In this document: one piece after another, positions 23,303 to 34,313 of the stretch
Position numbering within the stretch: the stretch's first letter is position 1
How the letters are laid out: each line of letters begins with the position of its first letter
Source of the DNA: Erythrobasidium yunnanense
Lineage: Eukaryota > Basidiomycota > Cystobasidiomycetes > Erythrobasidiales > Erythrobasidiaceae
NCBI GenBank assembly: GCA_001600175.1
Contig: BCJC01000007.1
Coordinates: 434,001 to 498,000 of the forward strand
Reading direction: 5' to 3'
Length of the DNA stretch: 64,000 nucleotides
Notes under the pieces: model-generated
The model's database searches: none
What the model was told of the DNA's origin: nothing
What the model saw: the letters and a program-made list of their open reading frames with translations, nothing else
Program-made: the position numbers and the translations under genes

Positions 23303-24536
23303 TTAGCCTAGTCCACGACCGCCCTGTGGGTATTCAACGCGTACATTAGTGATTGAGTATGCTTCTGAACCGCTTCTGGCTTCTCTATCTGAGTATTCAG
23401 TTGCTGGGTTGTTCCATAATTTTGGCGGGCTAGCAGTAGACCAGACACCAGTAATCACTCTAGCTCCGTGCTTGAGCATCTTTGTGATGTTCTCGTCGCG
23501 GTAAGGTAGATACAGGTCTTGGTATTGTCCTTTGTAAGAGTTGGGGTCTAAGATCGTGTCGACTCGCCTGGCTTTCCTCGCCCGGTATGACCTCGTCAGA
23601 GCCCGAAGCTGTAGCGGATCTGACGATGGCCGGGCAGAAGAGGAGAACGACGTTGCATGTGACAGGTTTGAAAGCCTTGACAGAAATGAAGATGCTGCAG
23701 AAGAGGTAAACCATATTGGATACCAGAGGACCAACGGCTGTGAAGACACTGTGCATGCTGGTACGTGATTCGGCGTGTCCAGGCTCGTGTTGATGAGATT
23801 CCGTTGTCTGCATGCCGAGATCGATGGAGAAGGATGAAACGAGGAAGACAAGAAGCCTTCCAGAGTGAGGGTATAGCACGGTGTGTGCAGCGTGAGGCTT
23901 CCCAGGCAGTCTTCCTGTAATGCTCTAGCATGGAGATATGAGGGTAGCTGCGAATGACTGCCCAGCCAATCGGGAAGTTTAGGTCTGCAAACGATCTCGT
24001 GTTTGTCCGACATACACGAATATTGCCAAAAAGGAGATGTCTTGAGTTAAAGCCTTGCAGATGTCCATCTTTATTGACTCCGCCCTTATAGACGCAAGCT
24101 CGTTTTCCCTTGCTGGCGAGGCAAGGAATGCAGCAATGTTTGCCCAGAGGGACAAAACAGAGCACCTCAATGCCCTCCCCGAAGCATCGCTCGAAGATGC
24201 ATAGTTACCACGATAGACGGGTGAAGTAGCAAACCTTGGCTGTACTGGATACTCATCACGATGGAAAAGTAGAGACCCGTTATTCCGAGTGATGCCGAAA
24301 CTTGCACTAGGAGGAGATGGTTCCGGCGAGGGAGAGTCGCCACGTACTTTAATGAAGCTTGCGTCAATTACCGAGCCTTTGATATTTTGGTCATCCAGTA
24401 TTATATAATATCGAGTTCCCGGTGCTGAGAGCAGCCTTGTGAGTAAGCTCGACGGATGCCATACGAAGGGTAGAGCATGAAAACGCGGAGAGGTTACGAG
24501 CAGTCGACTTCTCGAATCCTGCCAAGCTATCATCAA
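23303..24536 (-). CDS. Second probable multi-pass membrane protein, exon structure unresolved
   Basis: Family not recognised. Minus-strand coding-like segments with membrane character lie in order: an N-terminal piece with YYIILDDQN, then SLGITGLYFSIVMSIQYSQ near 24280, SVLSLWANIAAFLA near 24150, GRLLVFLVSSFSIDLGM near 23840, FTAVGPLVSNMVYLFCSIFI near 23730, and a hydrophilic C-terminal region (TILDPNSYKGQYQDLYLPYR ... NVRVEYPQGGRGLG) ending at 23303. Segments lie in different frames, so several short introns are needed. The motif YIILDDQN resembles YVLQDQN in the adjacent minus-strand locus at 21950-23196, so the two may be diverged tandem copies; that is weak evidence. Start, exon borders and helix number are uncertain. 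Confidence 0.4.
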
Positions 24537-24628
24537 GCGGGATCAGAATGCAGTATGACTCCTCTGCAACTATAGCTCACACAGATTAGGGCTTCTATAC
24601 CATATTCGACCTAGAAAGGTTGGCATTA

Positions 24629-25458
24629 ATGTGGGTTGATGAGAAGAGAAGCAAGAGCAGCAGTGACGAGGGTGCTCAATTTATAGCCGCCAATTTCCAG
24701 CGAATCTTCCAGGTTGAACTTCCAATGTCGCGGAAGTGGAATTTGCGATCAAGTCTTCCGCAAGAATGGAAGTGGAAGATGATCGGCAGCCTAGAAGACA
24801 TGACATCAGGCCATTGCGCATTAGTCGATGCCGCAACAAAGCAGATCGTGACTGTCCTATGCCTTTCATGCGTTGAACAGCTGCTTGGTGAACTGCGATG
24901 AGCTCGCTGCTTGCTGGGGTATGTGATCGCTGCCATATTGTCAGCAGCTTGCCTTGGTGCTTGAAACTGAGAACCATAACCGAAGGCGAAGTCATGACAT
25001 CTCTCCCAGTCTTGCCCCATGGCAGCCAGCGCAGACTGCATTGTAAGGTCGAAGGGCAGCGTATGATCTTGCAAAGGTACGACTGTGTGTCCATTGCATT
25101 GGCAGGTCTACCATCTGCTCGTTCAAGGGCTTGCCCTTTGCCAGTAACGCAGGCTGGTGAGCAGCGGGTGCTTCTAGCTGTAGTTGACGGTCATCATGTA
25201 CTGACATCGTAGCTTGTGAGCAGAAAGTCGAGGCTTGCGCCATCAAAGCTGCGGGAATGCGAGAGGCCTAACCAGCTTGACATCTTGCCGGCATTCCGGG
25301 ATCTTATGGAGGAAGCGAGTAAGAAGCAGCGAAGCATCAGAGGACGTGTAAAAAGCCGCTTCGCTGCTCGCGAACGCAAGACCATTAGGACTTGTCCGAA
25401 GAAAGGTAAGAAAGGCCGGCAGCTGCAATTGGAAGGGGGATATATCTCGCACGTATAG
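24629..25458 (+). CDS. Orphan protein with a highly basic C-terminus
   Basis: I do not recognise this gene, but the splice phases support it. Proposed exons: 24629 to 24847 (or 24853), 24948-25042 (or from 24945), 25106-25156 and 25221-25458, about 201 residues. Readable segments include KWNLRSSLPQEWKWKMIG, SLEDMTSGHCALVDAATKQI, QLALVLETENHNRRRSHD, LSTICSFKGLPFASNAG and ERPNQLDILPAFRDLMEEA. The last 50 residues are very rich in Lys and Arg (SKKQRSIRGRVKSRF, TCPKKGKKGRQ), suggesting nucleic-acid binding or a nuclear location. The gene converges on GID4, ending 89 bases from its stop. An additional upstream exon is possible because the frame is open before the ATG. Confidence 0.5.
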
Positions 25459-25546
25459 CTACACATATTTCAGACGTACACACAAATACACTTCACGTAG
25501 CAAGTCCCTATAAACAAGCTGTCCTGTCCTGCCCGCTGAACCTCGC

Positions 25547-26919
25547 TCAAAGCAACGCGAAGGATGCCGAACCTTTCGGCATACTGTATCGCTGTCGTCT
25601 CTGCATCTCTTTCGTAAGAAGGCTCCTCTCGTCAATGGGCTTCGGCTCTCCCCATTCGTCTAAACCTCCCACTTCCTCAGCGTGTTCTTCCAAAGGCGCA
25701 CCCAGGCCATCGCCTACATAGCGTAGCTGTAGTTCCTGATATGGATCAGTAGCAGACGCGAAGTAGAAGCCTTTCATAGTGGCATTTGCCCAAGCTCCTC
25801 GGTAGCCTGTCTCTGTATTGTAGAAGCTGGTCGGAGGGCGAGGTGCCGACTCGCTGTTGCTTCTCTTCATGGCGCGAGCGTGTGGACCACGAGATCGGGA
25901 GAGGCCACGAGAAGAAGGTCGAGCAGGGCAACTGGAAGCCAAAGGTGATGAGGGAGGAGGAAAATCCTCTAGAGAAGGGCTGAAGGGCCCGAAAGACTCA
26001 ATGGAAGTATCGGACTGCACTGATGCTACTCTTGCCCCGACGAAATCATCTGACTTGGAGGATAGGCTGCGAGGAGTAGCCTCACTGGCTGCGCTACGAG
26101 CGACTGAGGCATAAGAGCCGGTGCGAGTGAGTGGAAGAGGAGAAGGAAGACAAGGAGGAGAAGCTGTAGCAGTGTCTGCTGAGCTGAAGCTGAAGGAGGG
26201 AGGATAGCGAGTGCTCTCCGCAGGTTCCGCCTCGCTGTCTGCCGGATTAAGGCTCAAAGCGATATAGTAGAAGCCTGGAGTGATTGATCAGGTCACAAAT
26301 TGGTCTGAGCAGACAGTGGGTCGATGCGTACCTTCAAAGCTAGCTCCGCTCGTATCGTGGCCCTTGCCAGCATCGATGATGCAGCGCTCTTTCAGACGCA
26401 TGAAGGTGACGTTATCGTTACTTTGAGGATCATATTCAAGGCTATCAAGACCTTTGAGGCCAAGATCTCGTCTGAATCTGCCCCAATGTCTTCTATCGTC
26501 GTCTTCGCTTGCACCCCATTTGTCCGTCGCAAGGCTGTGATGCTCTCCGATGATCTGCGTTCTCTTTAGCTTCTGTATCTTCTTCATGAAAGTAGGGCTG
26601 AGTGAACTCACTTCGCAATCGAAGTAGGTGACAAGCTTCGGTAAAGATGGAGTCAGGTTGCGGATCGTTAGGGTGCCTAAAGTAAGCTTCGCATTAGCTG
26701 AGATCTGGTTGATCTTGACTCGCGCAGCGTACCGGAGGCATTGCCAGCATCGCCGATAGAGCAGAAGCGCACTTCCACGTCGTAGGTCGACTGTCCGGAC
26801 GATTGCCTTCCACGCCAGACGGCGCCAGCGCTTAGTGGTGAGGGATAAGGCATGCGAGATGCCCCTCCAGAGGTAGTTTGCGAGGTGATTTCTTGGGTTC
26901 TTCTAGTTGTGTCGAACAT
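25547..26919 (-). CDS. GID4: GID4/Vid24, substrate receptor of the GID ubiquitin ligase
   Basis: Exons 26919-26733, 26676-26612, 26554-26332 and 26274-25547 give 400 residues. GID4 recognises N-terminal proline degrons on gluconeogenic enzymes and brings them to the GID E3 complex. The beta-barrel blocks are present: STYDVEVRFCSI, GTLTIRNLTPSLPKLVTYFD, IIGEHHSLATDKWGASEDDD, RRHWGRF, NVTFMRLKERCIID, GASFEGFYYIALSL and MKGFYFASATDPYQELQLR. Between the FYYIALSL strand and the MKGFYF strand lies a Ser/Pro/Ala-rich insertion of roughly 150 residues, unusual for the compact family fold. The start was taken at the first in-frame ATG of exon 1, which carries a typical disordered N-terminus. Confidence 0.92.
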
Positions 26920-27424
26920 TGAGCTGCCATGGCTGCGAAGGGTGGAGAAGCTACAGAAGCAGCTTCTCCGCCTAGCAGATTGACTTGAAAACGGGCATAT
27001 TGGGTGTATGTGTTCTCAATTGATGCAGGCAGGTTGGAAAGTGTTTAGGTTTGACAGGTTGGAGCAGAGGCAAGGAGCATGAGACGAGAAACTGGGGCTA
27101 AACTGCGGGGTTAAAGCTCGATCAGGGGCGTTCCGGGCGGCAAGGTCAGCTGACAGGTCCTCGACGAATTTTTCGAGTCCAGGCGCGGTAGAGACTGCTC
27201 TAGATGTGCAGCCCGACGATGCTTCCCAACTTGCGATGAACGATGCTGTCCAGCGACCTCTGACCATCGAGCTTGAATTGCGAAAGATATGCTTGTTCTC
27301 TTTACGGAAATGTCCTTCTGCAGCGTTCCTATATGTCGTGCGAATATACTACACCGAACAACAACAGGCAGCTTGTCTAACTTCATATCCGAACTATGCT
27401 TCTTTCGATGCCCCATGTCGCCGG
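26920..27424 (-). promoter_or_regulatory. Spacer between the M50B-like gene and GID4
   Basis: About 500 bases. It should contain the 3' flank of the metalloprotease-like gene and the promoter of GID4, both on the minus strand. Frames here (for example a plus frame near 27206-27499) overlap the neighbouring coding exon and lack conserved character. No specific motif identified. Confidence 0.35.
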
Positions 27425-28992
27425 CTAAGTCGGGAGGAAAGCTCTCGCCTGACAATACTCTCCATGCCTTGTTTGTCTGAACACAAATACGGCCAGTAGT
27501 ATGAAGCAGATGAGCAGAAGGATGGAAAGGCCCGCCCAGGCTCCCGCAACCCAAGATGCTCGCAGCGTGGTTATCGCGTCCATGCCTTCTGGGATCACGG
27601 TCATTCGCAGCTCTACCTGTCTTGGGCAACACCGATTGATCTTCCGGAAGATACGATCATCCATGATGTCCCAAGCGAAGTAGAGCGCTGTCATAACACC
27701 GATGAAGAGGACGTAGTACTTGAGGTACATTGCATGCTCGATGAACCATAACCCGATCCTGCGAGCGGGTAAGCTTACGGATTACGAGCACGAAACTGCG
27801 TAGCTTACATCAAACCGACCCAAAGAGCCGTTAGAACCAGGATGATCGCATTGCTGGCGTACCAGAGTATCTGTCGTACGATTCAGCACCTTTTATAAAC
27901 TGTAGCAGTCTATCTCACCGCAACGAAGCTCAGTCCGATAAAGAAGCTAGCTATCTTGCTGGCTAGAGTATTAAAGCCACAAAAGACGAGCAGGGAACCG
28001 ATAATCGCATTCCCGACCATTGCGACCTGAGTATATATCAGCACCTAGCTGAACATGATGAGGAGATATTCCCACAAAGTAGGTGGGTATCGGCTGAGGA
28101 ATGACTGAACCATCGTCGGCTGCGAAGATCGTATGTGCTCCGTTCGCAGGATCGAGGTTTACGCCTTTCAGTCGACCACCTAGGCAGACTCCAACAAGGA
28201 CGTGCCAGAACTGGTTTGCACCGATTGAGCGCTGAGAGATTCGGCTCTGAGCAATACTTACTTCGTGGTATGCTGTCGCCAGCATCTTCATGGGGTAGAT
28301 CAGAGTCTTCAGACCGACAAGATTCCATGCGACCAGGATGCCTAAACAGGGGTATACATAAGCTAGGCTGCAAGCTCGAAGCCTATTCGCTGACCAAGAA
28401 CATATATTGCAAAGACAACTAAGGGAACACATCAGCACGAGAAGCCGTATCATAAAGCCTCGATACCTACATAGCACTGTCCGCTGCTCATCTGTCACCG
28501 ACAAGACACCCGGATGCCTTTGGTTCGCATCGCCTGGAAAGCAGGCCGTGTCGTACGGTATTCCCGTTGGTGATGAATGTTGAGCTTGACCTCGAGTAGG
28601 ATCTCCTGGTGGAGGAGTCTGGCCTGGACGTGCGATTGTGATCGTAGTCCGGGTTGTGGTTGTGTAGATTGTCGCCGCTGCTCCAGGCGTGACGAAGACT
28701 GTCGTGGTTTGGATGCCGAGTCCCACTGTCCGCGTAGCTGTTTTAACATCTGGAAAGACAGTCTCGGTCTGCGTGACAGTGATGCCGGAAGCACTTGTTG
28801 GGTTCCTGAGGCCTATCTCAGCTCGCTGCTTGCCCTGCCCTCAAATCCTTACAAGAACACGGTCGTTGTAGTTGTGGTATAGGTTGTGTCGGTGCCGTAA
28901 GTCTGACGCTTTGCCAGCTCTTCGCGTAGCAGATCTTGAGGAAGTGCTTGCGCCCATCCCAGCAGAAGCGCCAGAATCAGCAGAGGAAGCAT
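27425..28992 (-). CDS. M50B-like membrane metalloprotease with Thr-rich ectodomain
   Basis: The minus-strand gene starts at 28992 with a signal peptide (LPLLILALLLGWAQA). A Thr/Ser/Pro-rich stretch of about 130 residues follows, likely O-glycosylated, including TTTTTTV and TTTRTTITI, with two cysteines before the membrane part. The membrane domain matches the fungal peptidase M50B-like family: VLGILVAWNLVGLKTLIYP, MKMLATAYHEFWHVLVGVC with the zinc motif HEFWH, GGRLKGVNLDPANGAHT, PIPTYFVG, then helices and YYVLFIGVMTALYFAWDIMD, DDRIFRK, ending in FLPT as other members do. The HE and FWH parts of the motif are joined across an intron (donor after HE). Family members are predicted site-2-like intramembrane proteases; activity here is inference. 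About eight introns; exact borders in the middle are by eye. Confidence 0.82.
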
Positions 28993-29431
28993 TGGGGTGT
29001 GTCAGAGAGGGAAGACTAGAGTACACGTTCAACATCTCATCAATATTTGGTCAAATTGATCGCTTTCTTTGGTCGAGCCGTTGGGTTCCTGGGACCTCAG
29101 GTCCCGTTCCTAGAAGACAACTTTGAACTTGGATGTAGAGTCGTAGAAGTAAGAACTGGGTAATAGGATTGCTTCTAGTGTGTAGATAGCACGTGATGTG
29201 GCGCTGGTGCTTTCTGGGGAGATCTGGCTCGGTCGGGCAGAAAATGAGAAATCTTCCGGAATTTTTTGGCAGCTCTGGAGAAGCACTGGCGCTTCGCGAG
29301 AGATACTGCAGTATCTACTACACGTATTCTACTAGAACAACGTGTCCTAAGCATCAAAAGACGTTTTCTCCGGGAGACAAGCTGAGACACGTGTTTCTGT
29401 ATTATTTTATGCTCGCTACAGTCATTCAAGC
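28993..29431. promoter_or_regulatory. Spacer between the M50B-like gene and tRNA-Trp
   Basis: About 440 bases. It should hold the upstream region of the minus-strand membrane protease gene and 5' flank of the tRNA. No supported coding frame. Confidence 0.3.
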
Positions 29432-29513
29432 GGCTCCATAGCTCAGTGGTAGAGCAATCGCCTCCAGTACAATGGCAAGCGATAGGTCATCTGTTCAAAT
29501 CGGGTTGGGGTCA
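29432..29513 (+). tRNA. tRNA-Trp (CCA) with a 10-base intron
   Basis: The cloverleaf folds fully. The acceptor arm GGCTCCA pairs with TGGGGTC (29506-29512), then discriminator A. The D-arm is GCTC..GAGC, the anticodon stem ATCGC (29457-29461) pairs with GCGAT (29479-29483), and the T-arm ATCTG/CGGGT has loop TTCAAAT. The anticodon loop region is 17 bases: CT, anticodon CCA (29464-29466), G, an intron of 10 bases (about 29468-29477) and A. Intron bases TGG (29473-29475) can pair with the anticodon, the usual pre-tRNA arrangement. Internal A and B boxes are present. Confidence 0.93.
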
Positions 29514-29517
29514 CTTC

Positions 29518-29521
29518 TTTT
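29518..29521 (+). terminator. Pol III terminator of tRNA-Trp
   Basis: A run of four T lies five bases after the tRNA 3' end, the normal RNA polymerase III stop signal. Confidence 0.7.
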
Positions 29522-30801
29522 GCCCCGTCGAAGAAGCTTCGATGGAGGGTTCCCTTTTTTCCTACACCAAACCCCATCAGAGGTCCTACAACTTTGAGAG
29601 AACCTTCACCGTAACCCGTACGATGCTTGACGGCTTATACCTCAATCCCGATGCCGCTGTAAAGGCTCTTCTTCGATGCGCTCATTTTCTTTTTCGATTC
29701 TCCCATGCGATGCGACGCTATGGACACCGATGCAGCCTCGATGTAGCTCACTCTACACCGTTGAAAAGCTAATGTGTATGCTGCGATGTCGCCGTCTAAA
29801 ACTCTACGCGACTGCCTTACTCGCGACAAAGAGTCTGCAGGGCATGCAGGTAGCGCAAATCATGTATAGTTACAACGGTTGGTGAACGATCCTCTTTGTC
29901 AAGCTGTCAAGAACCGTTGAACTCTCATCTCCGTGCCCGGATTTGATCGGCGGGGTGGCTGGTAATGAGCTGTCATCCCATTTGCGGCACGCGCTAATTG
30001 GCCCATCATACACCTTATAGAGCCGTATGCGCGCTGTGATTGGCTCGCTGTACTTTTCTTGCCCAGCAGCCCAGAATTTTAGAGTGATGCACGCGTAAAG
30101 CTGCTCTGGGAAGGCTTGAAATCGCCGCAGGATCGCAACAGCTTTGTGTGCGCACTTTACGCCAGAGAACTGGTTCGCCTCGCCTCCCCTATCATTTACC
30201 GTCCTGCAGCAACTGGGCCTGGCTTGACACCAAAAGCGGCGAGCTTCCTTCCTCAAACGGACAGACAAGAGCCAACTACAGACTCTGATGCTTGCTGCAT
30301 ACGACTGTGCAACTGCCTGAAGAGGGAGCCACGTTCAAACGCTGAGCTGGCTGGATTCGAGCGGTCGCCAAAGGCATAGGAGACTGGGATAGGCATTGGG
30401 ATAAGGACGGATAGGATAGACTGGGAACAATCAAAGGCCATCAAGCTTAATTCGAAACGTACTGCCGCATCAAGCAGCGCCTGGCATAGCGAGATAATTG
30501 GCAAGACTCACCCCAAGAACACCGCAGCACAACTTCTTCTTCTCTATCAATATCGATAGCAGACTTCAAGCTTCATCAACATACATCTACACCTTCAATA
30601 CTTCTGCAAGCTTCCACTCCTCAAGCTCGTTGCGACTTCGTGAGCCGTCAGCCCATCTCCCAGCCAAAAGCGGTCGCGTGGTCTCATCACCGTTTATTCG
30701 CAGACCTGCTACTTTCGGCCAGAACACTCACTTTCGCTACCAACAAAAACAGCATACGCTTCTCTCTTGTGTGCATACAATACATCTAATCTTCTTTCGA
30801 C
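29522..30801 (+). promoter_or_regulatory. Long non-coding stretch ahead of the Ran1-like kinase
   Basis: About 1.3 kb without a supported gene. Two ATTGG sequences (reverse CCAAT boxes) lie near 29996 and 30040, 45 bases apart. The last 280 bases before the kinase ATG are A/C/T-rich with few G, as in long fungal 5' leaders. A plus frame at 30498-31040 reads into the kinase exon in another frame and is a shadow. A regulated promoter with a long leader is plausible but inferred. Confidence 0.4.
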
Positions 30802-32627
30802 ATGACCAACAACCAGCAGCACCTCAACCAGAACTTGACTGGAACCAGGATCGACAACGGCGCACTCGAGCTTGTATCCATCATTGGAGTTGGAGCATAC
30901 GGTGTCGTCTACAAGGCGCTCGCAAGAGACGGAAAATACTACGCCGTAAAGTGCCTGAACAAGACCGGCTTGGACAACCGGCAGCGATCCTTTCAACGAC
31001 GCGAGATCGCCCTGCATACCTTGGCTTCTTCACACCCTAATATCGTTACACTTCACAACGTTATCGAGACTTCGACCTGCATCTATGTAGTCCTCTCGTA
31101 CTGCGCAGACGGCGATCTCTTTGCGCAAATCACGGAAAAATCACGGTACCTAGGCAATGATGCCCTCATCAAGGACGTCTTCATGCAGATTGTGGATGCT
31201 GTCGAGTACTGCCACAGACTCGGTATCTACCACCGGGACTTAAAGCCAGAAAACATCCTCTGCGACGCTTCCGGAGCTCGAGTTGTGCTTGCCGACTTTG
31301 GACTCGCGACAGCAGAGAAGACAAGCGGTGATTTTGGCTGTGGAAGCACCTTTTACATGTCACCAGGTTAGTCTTCAGGGTCAGCACATATCGCGACGCG
31401 TCCATACTGACATGCGACTTTAGAATGTCAAGGCGGGCTCTTCCAACGGCTTGGCTCTTACTCTACCTTACACAACGATGTCTGGTCATTGGGTGTCATG
31501 TAAGCTTGATAGCTGGATGCATACGTTACTATACTGACCATCTTCATAGACTCGTCAACCTGACATGCGGGCGCAACCCATGGAAGCAAGCCTGCCCATC
31601 CGATGAGACCTTCCGCGCCTACCTTTCCAACCCCGACTTCCTCCGCTCTATCTTGCCTGTATCCCGGCAATGTAACGACCTTCTCAAACGCATATTCGCC
31701 CTCAACCCAGCATCCCGCATATCTATCAAAGACCTGAAAGCGGAAGTCAAGAGAATGACACGGTGGACGATGAGCTTAGACGAATTACGATATGCTACGA
31801 GAGCGACGAAGGAGGCTGCTCGAGCATGGGCGCCCGCACACATCCTCGATGACCCTGCCTACCCTGATGCCCCTCCTCCTCGCCCTCCTCAACCAGTCCA
31901 GCAACCGCCTCAACATCATCATCAACAAGCAGCGCAACCGCGGACAAAGCCTCCTCGCGAGACTGCCTTCGACATCACCGATTCATCAGTGATCTCGTCA
32001 GTCGATTCTCTACAAGAGTGGAAACAGCATCAAGCGGAGCAAGCCGCAATGGAACAGCGGATAAAGCGTCAACATGCACGCCAACAATACCCAAGCCCTT
32101 ATATCCCTTCACCTGTCACTTCGCCCTCTGTCGATTCGCAATATGCTGAAATGCCAGCGCCTCAACAGCCGCAGAGGCAGAACGTGGCTCCCAAGGTAGC
32201 CATCAACCTGCGGTCAGACTTCTCGCTCTCGGACAGCGAGTCGTCAAGTGACGAAGATATGGAGTACGCGAGGTGTACGAACACATATACATCAAACACC
32301 CGGCAATTCCCTCAGACACCCTCGCATCCTCGGACGTACGAATACGCAACGCGTTCGACGAAGACGACACCACCTCCTCTCTCCACTCAATCACCACGCA
32401 CGCCGCGGCAGCTCTTCTCTGCAGCGACGCACCGGCAACGGAAACAGTCGATAGAATCGACATCGTCTTCGAGTTCAGCCTCTTCGGATGCCAGCTGGAC
32501 TGGACTTCCTCCTACGCCCGACACACCGATATTCAGCAAAAGACAATCACTTGTAAAGGTTGCGCCGGAAAAGACAAAGTCCCCGATTCTGTCTCTCGGG
32601 GCAGGCAAGATGAAGCTAGCCTTCTAA
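30802..32627 (+). CDS. Ran1/Ksp1-like serine/threonine protein kinase
   Basis: Exons 30802-31366, 31424-31499 and 31550-32627 give 572 residues. The kinase domain occupies residues about 25-310: GVGAYGVVYKA, YAVKCL, HRDLKPENILCD, DFGLATAEK, GCGSTFYMSPEC and DVWSLGVILVNLTCGRNPW. The short GS-TFYMSPE activation region and NLTCGRNPWK are typical of the fungal Ran1/Pat1, Ksp1 and Vhs1 group, which act in nutrient signalling and in blocking meiosis. The C-terminal half is disordered, Gln/Pro/His-rich then Ser-rich (SIESTSSSSSASSDASWTG), ending in a conserved-looking PTPDTPIFSKRQ and SPILSLGAGKMKLAF. No other domain is seen. Exact orthology within the group is open. Confidence 0.9.
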
Positions 32628-32934
32628 GCAGCAGAGCCGAGCTCTAGCAGTCAAACATATAGCAGTCACCCTTCTAATAACTCTGTGCATAGTCGCAAAT
32701 ATTTGAGATAGTTTGTTGATGAGACTATAGCTTGAAGTTGATAGCTTCTAATAAATCCGCGTTGTGTAGATAGCCCAATCATAGATAGTCTTGTTGTTGA
32801 TGCCACTAGATGAAGAGCCAATATACAGATAGCATAGAACCCTTATATGTTCCCGCCTGTTTGCCTTCGTCGGACGCGTACAGCACCTGTTATTTTCTGG
32901 CCAACTTCTCTCAAACTCCTCTCGTACAGGCATC
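32628..32934. other. Spacer between kinase and RPA2
   Basis: About 300 bases, A/T-richer than surrounding coding DNA. It holds the 3' flank of the kinase gene and the RPA2 promoter. No coding frame is supported. Confidence 0.35.
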
Positions 32935-34173
32935 ATGAGTATGCCGACTATATTGAAAGACTATTGGAAGCTACTCTCGCTAATAGCAGCGCGTTTCTTG
33001 CAGACTTCGGCGGTGGTGGATTTATGCCTGGAAGCCAGGGCGGCGGCAGTCAAGGTGGAGGAAAGGTGAGAAGACAAAGCGTATACTACAACTGTAGAAC
33101 TCTAATGACTACTCCATCCGTCTTCAGAAGCAATCAAAGCACACCCATCGACCTGTGACCATAAGACAGATCCAAGACGCCTACCAGGCGCATCCAGACT
33201 CTGAATTCAGGATTGATGATGTCGAAGTCGAGCATGTACGCCTACTAACAACTACAACACTTTAAAGCCTGATCTTACGCCCTCCCCAAGCTCACCTTCG
33301 TCGGCTGCGTCCAAAACATGACAACCTCGGCTACGAACGCATCCCTAAGCATTGAAGACGGTACAGGAAGTATCGATGTGCGTCTATGGATGGAGACTGC
33401 AGATGATGACGGTGGGAAGCTGGCAGGTATCGCGTGAGTAGACTTCGATTCTTGCGAGAAGCGCGTCGCTGATGCAGTGTCTACCGCTAGCCAAGGCGTG
33501 TATGTTCGCGTAATTGGTCAGCTCAAGTCATTCAACAACAAGAGATCAATCAATGCCCAAGTCCTCTACCAAATCACCAACCATAACGAAGTTCAGTACC
33601 ACATGCTTGAAGCCATCTATGTCCATCTCTACCACACTCGAGGCCCTCCACCTGTCCGTCGCCTACTTCCCGCGACTTGTGATCTATACTGACCTTAGTT
33701 CATGCAGGAAAAGCAAGGCGCAGGTGCGGGCGCAGGTCCATCAGCTATGCAAGGCGTGCAGAGGCAGCAACAGCCGCGAACAGGCAACGATCCTTATCAG
33801 AACAAGTAAGTTCTATTCTCTACACAATTATTACTGTACTTATTAACGGGTGTTTGCGATCTGTCTACCAGGGCACAAGCTACCACTTCAAGCCGTTACA
33901 GCGATTTGAAACCGCTTGCGAGGAAGATCATGACATATATTGAGCGTATCGGAGCCGACAACCTTCCTTCAGATGGTGTCGCGCTGGACAGTATAGCTCG
34001 AGGCATTGGCAGCAGTCTCGAAGAGGTACAGAAAGAGGTAGACGATCTGCTAGGCGAAGGCCAGCTCTACACGACCAGCGATTCAGACCAGTAAGTGGTA
34101 CTGCTTTAGCTTGCGAGCATGGCTGCGTACTGATGTTGCCTGCGAACGCAGCGTTCTGCCAATTGAGCCGTAG
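32935..34173 (+). CDS. RFA2: Replication protein A 32-kDa subunit (RPA2)
   Basis: Exons 32935-32938, 33004-33065, 33128-33235, 33291-33433, 33491-33653, 33708-33805, 33872-34090 and 34152-34173 give 272 residues, the usual size. RPA2 is part of the heterotrimer that coats single-stranded DNA. Order: the Gly-rich phosphorylation region FGGGGFMPGSQGGGSQGGG, then the OB fold (RPVTIRQIQDAYQ, LTFVGCVQNM, GTGSIDVRLWM, GVYVRVIGQLKSF, YHMLEAIYVHL), a Gln/Gly linker, and the winged-helix C-terminus (RKIMTYIERIGADN, LVALDSIAR-like, EEVQKEVDDLL). The first coding exon is only ATG plus one base: an A before a GTATGC donor, joined to AC to give Asn at residue 2. No other in-frame ATG precedes the Gly-rich region, which supports this reading. 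Confidence 0.92.
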
Positions 34174-34313
34174 GGTCGATCTTACTGGGCGATTGATCGT
34201 CAAGGGCAAAGTGCCCATTCGTCAGTTCTGCTTTCGCTCTTTCTCTTTGTGTATTACTAGAAGCGCCAGGCTCCTCTTTGTCAACTTGACGAAGTACATA
34301 ATCGATGACTCGT

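Noticed and set aside
27206-27499. Plus-strand 97-codon frame
   Set aside because: It is antisense to the last exon of the M50B-like gene and to its flank, without conserved features.
30498-31040. 180-codon plus frame ahead of the Ran1-like kinase
   Set aside because: It overlaps the kinase exon in another frame and consists of leader sequence in its first part.
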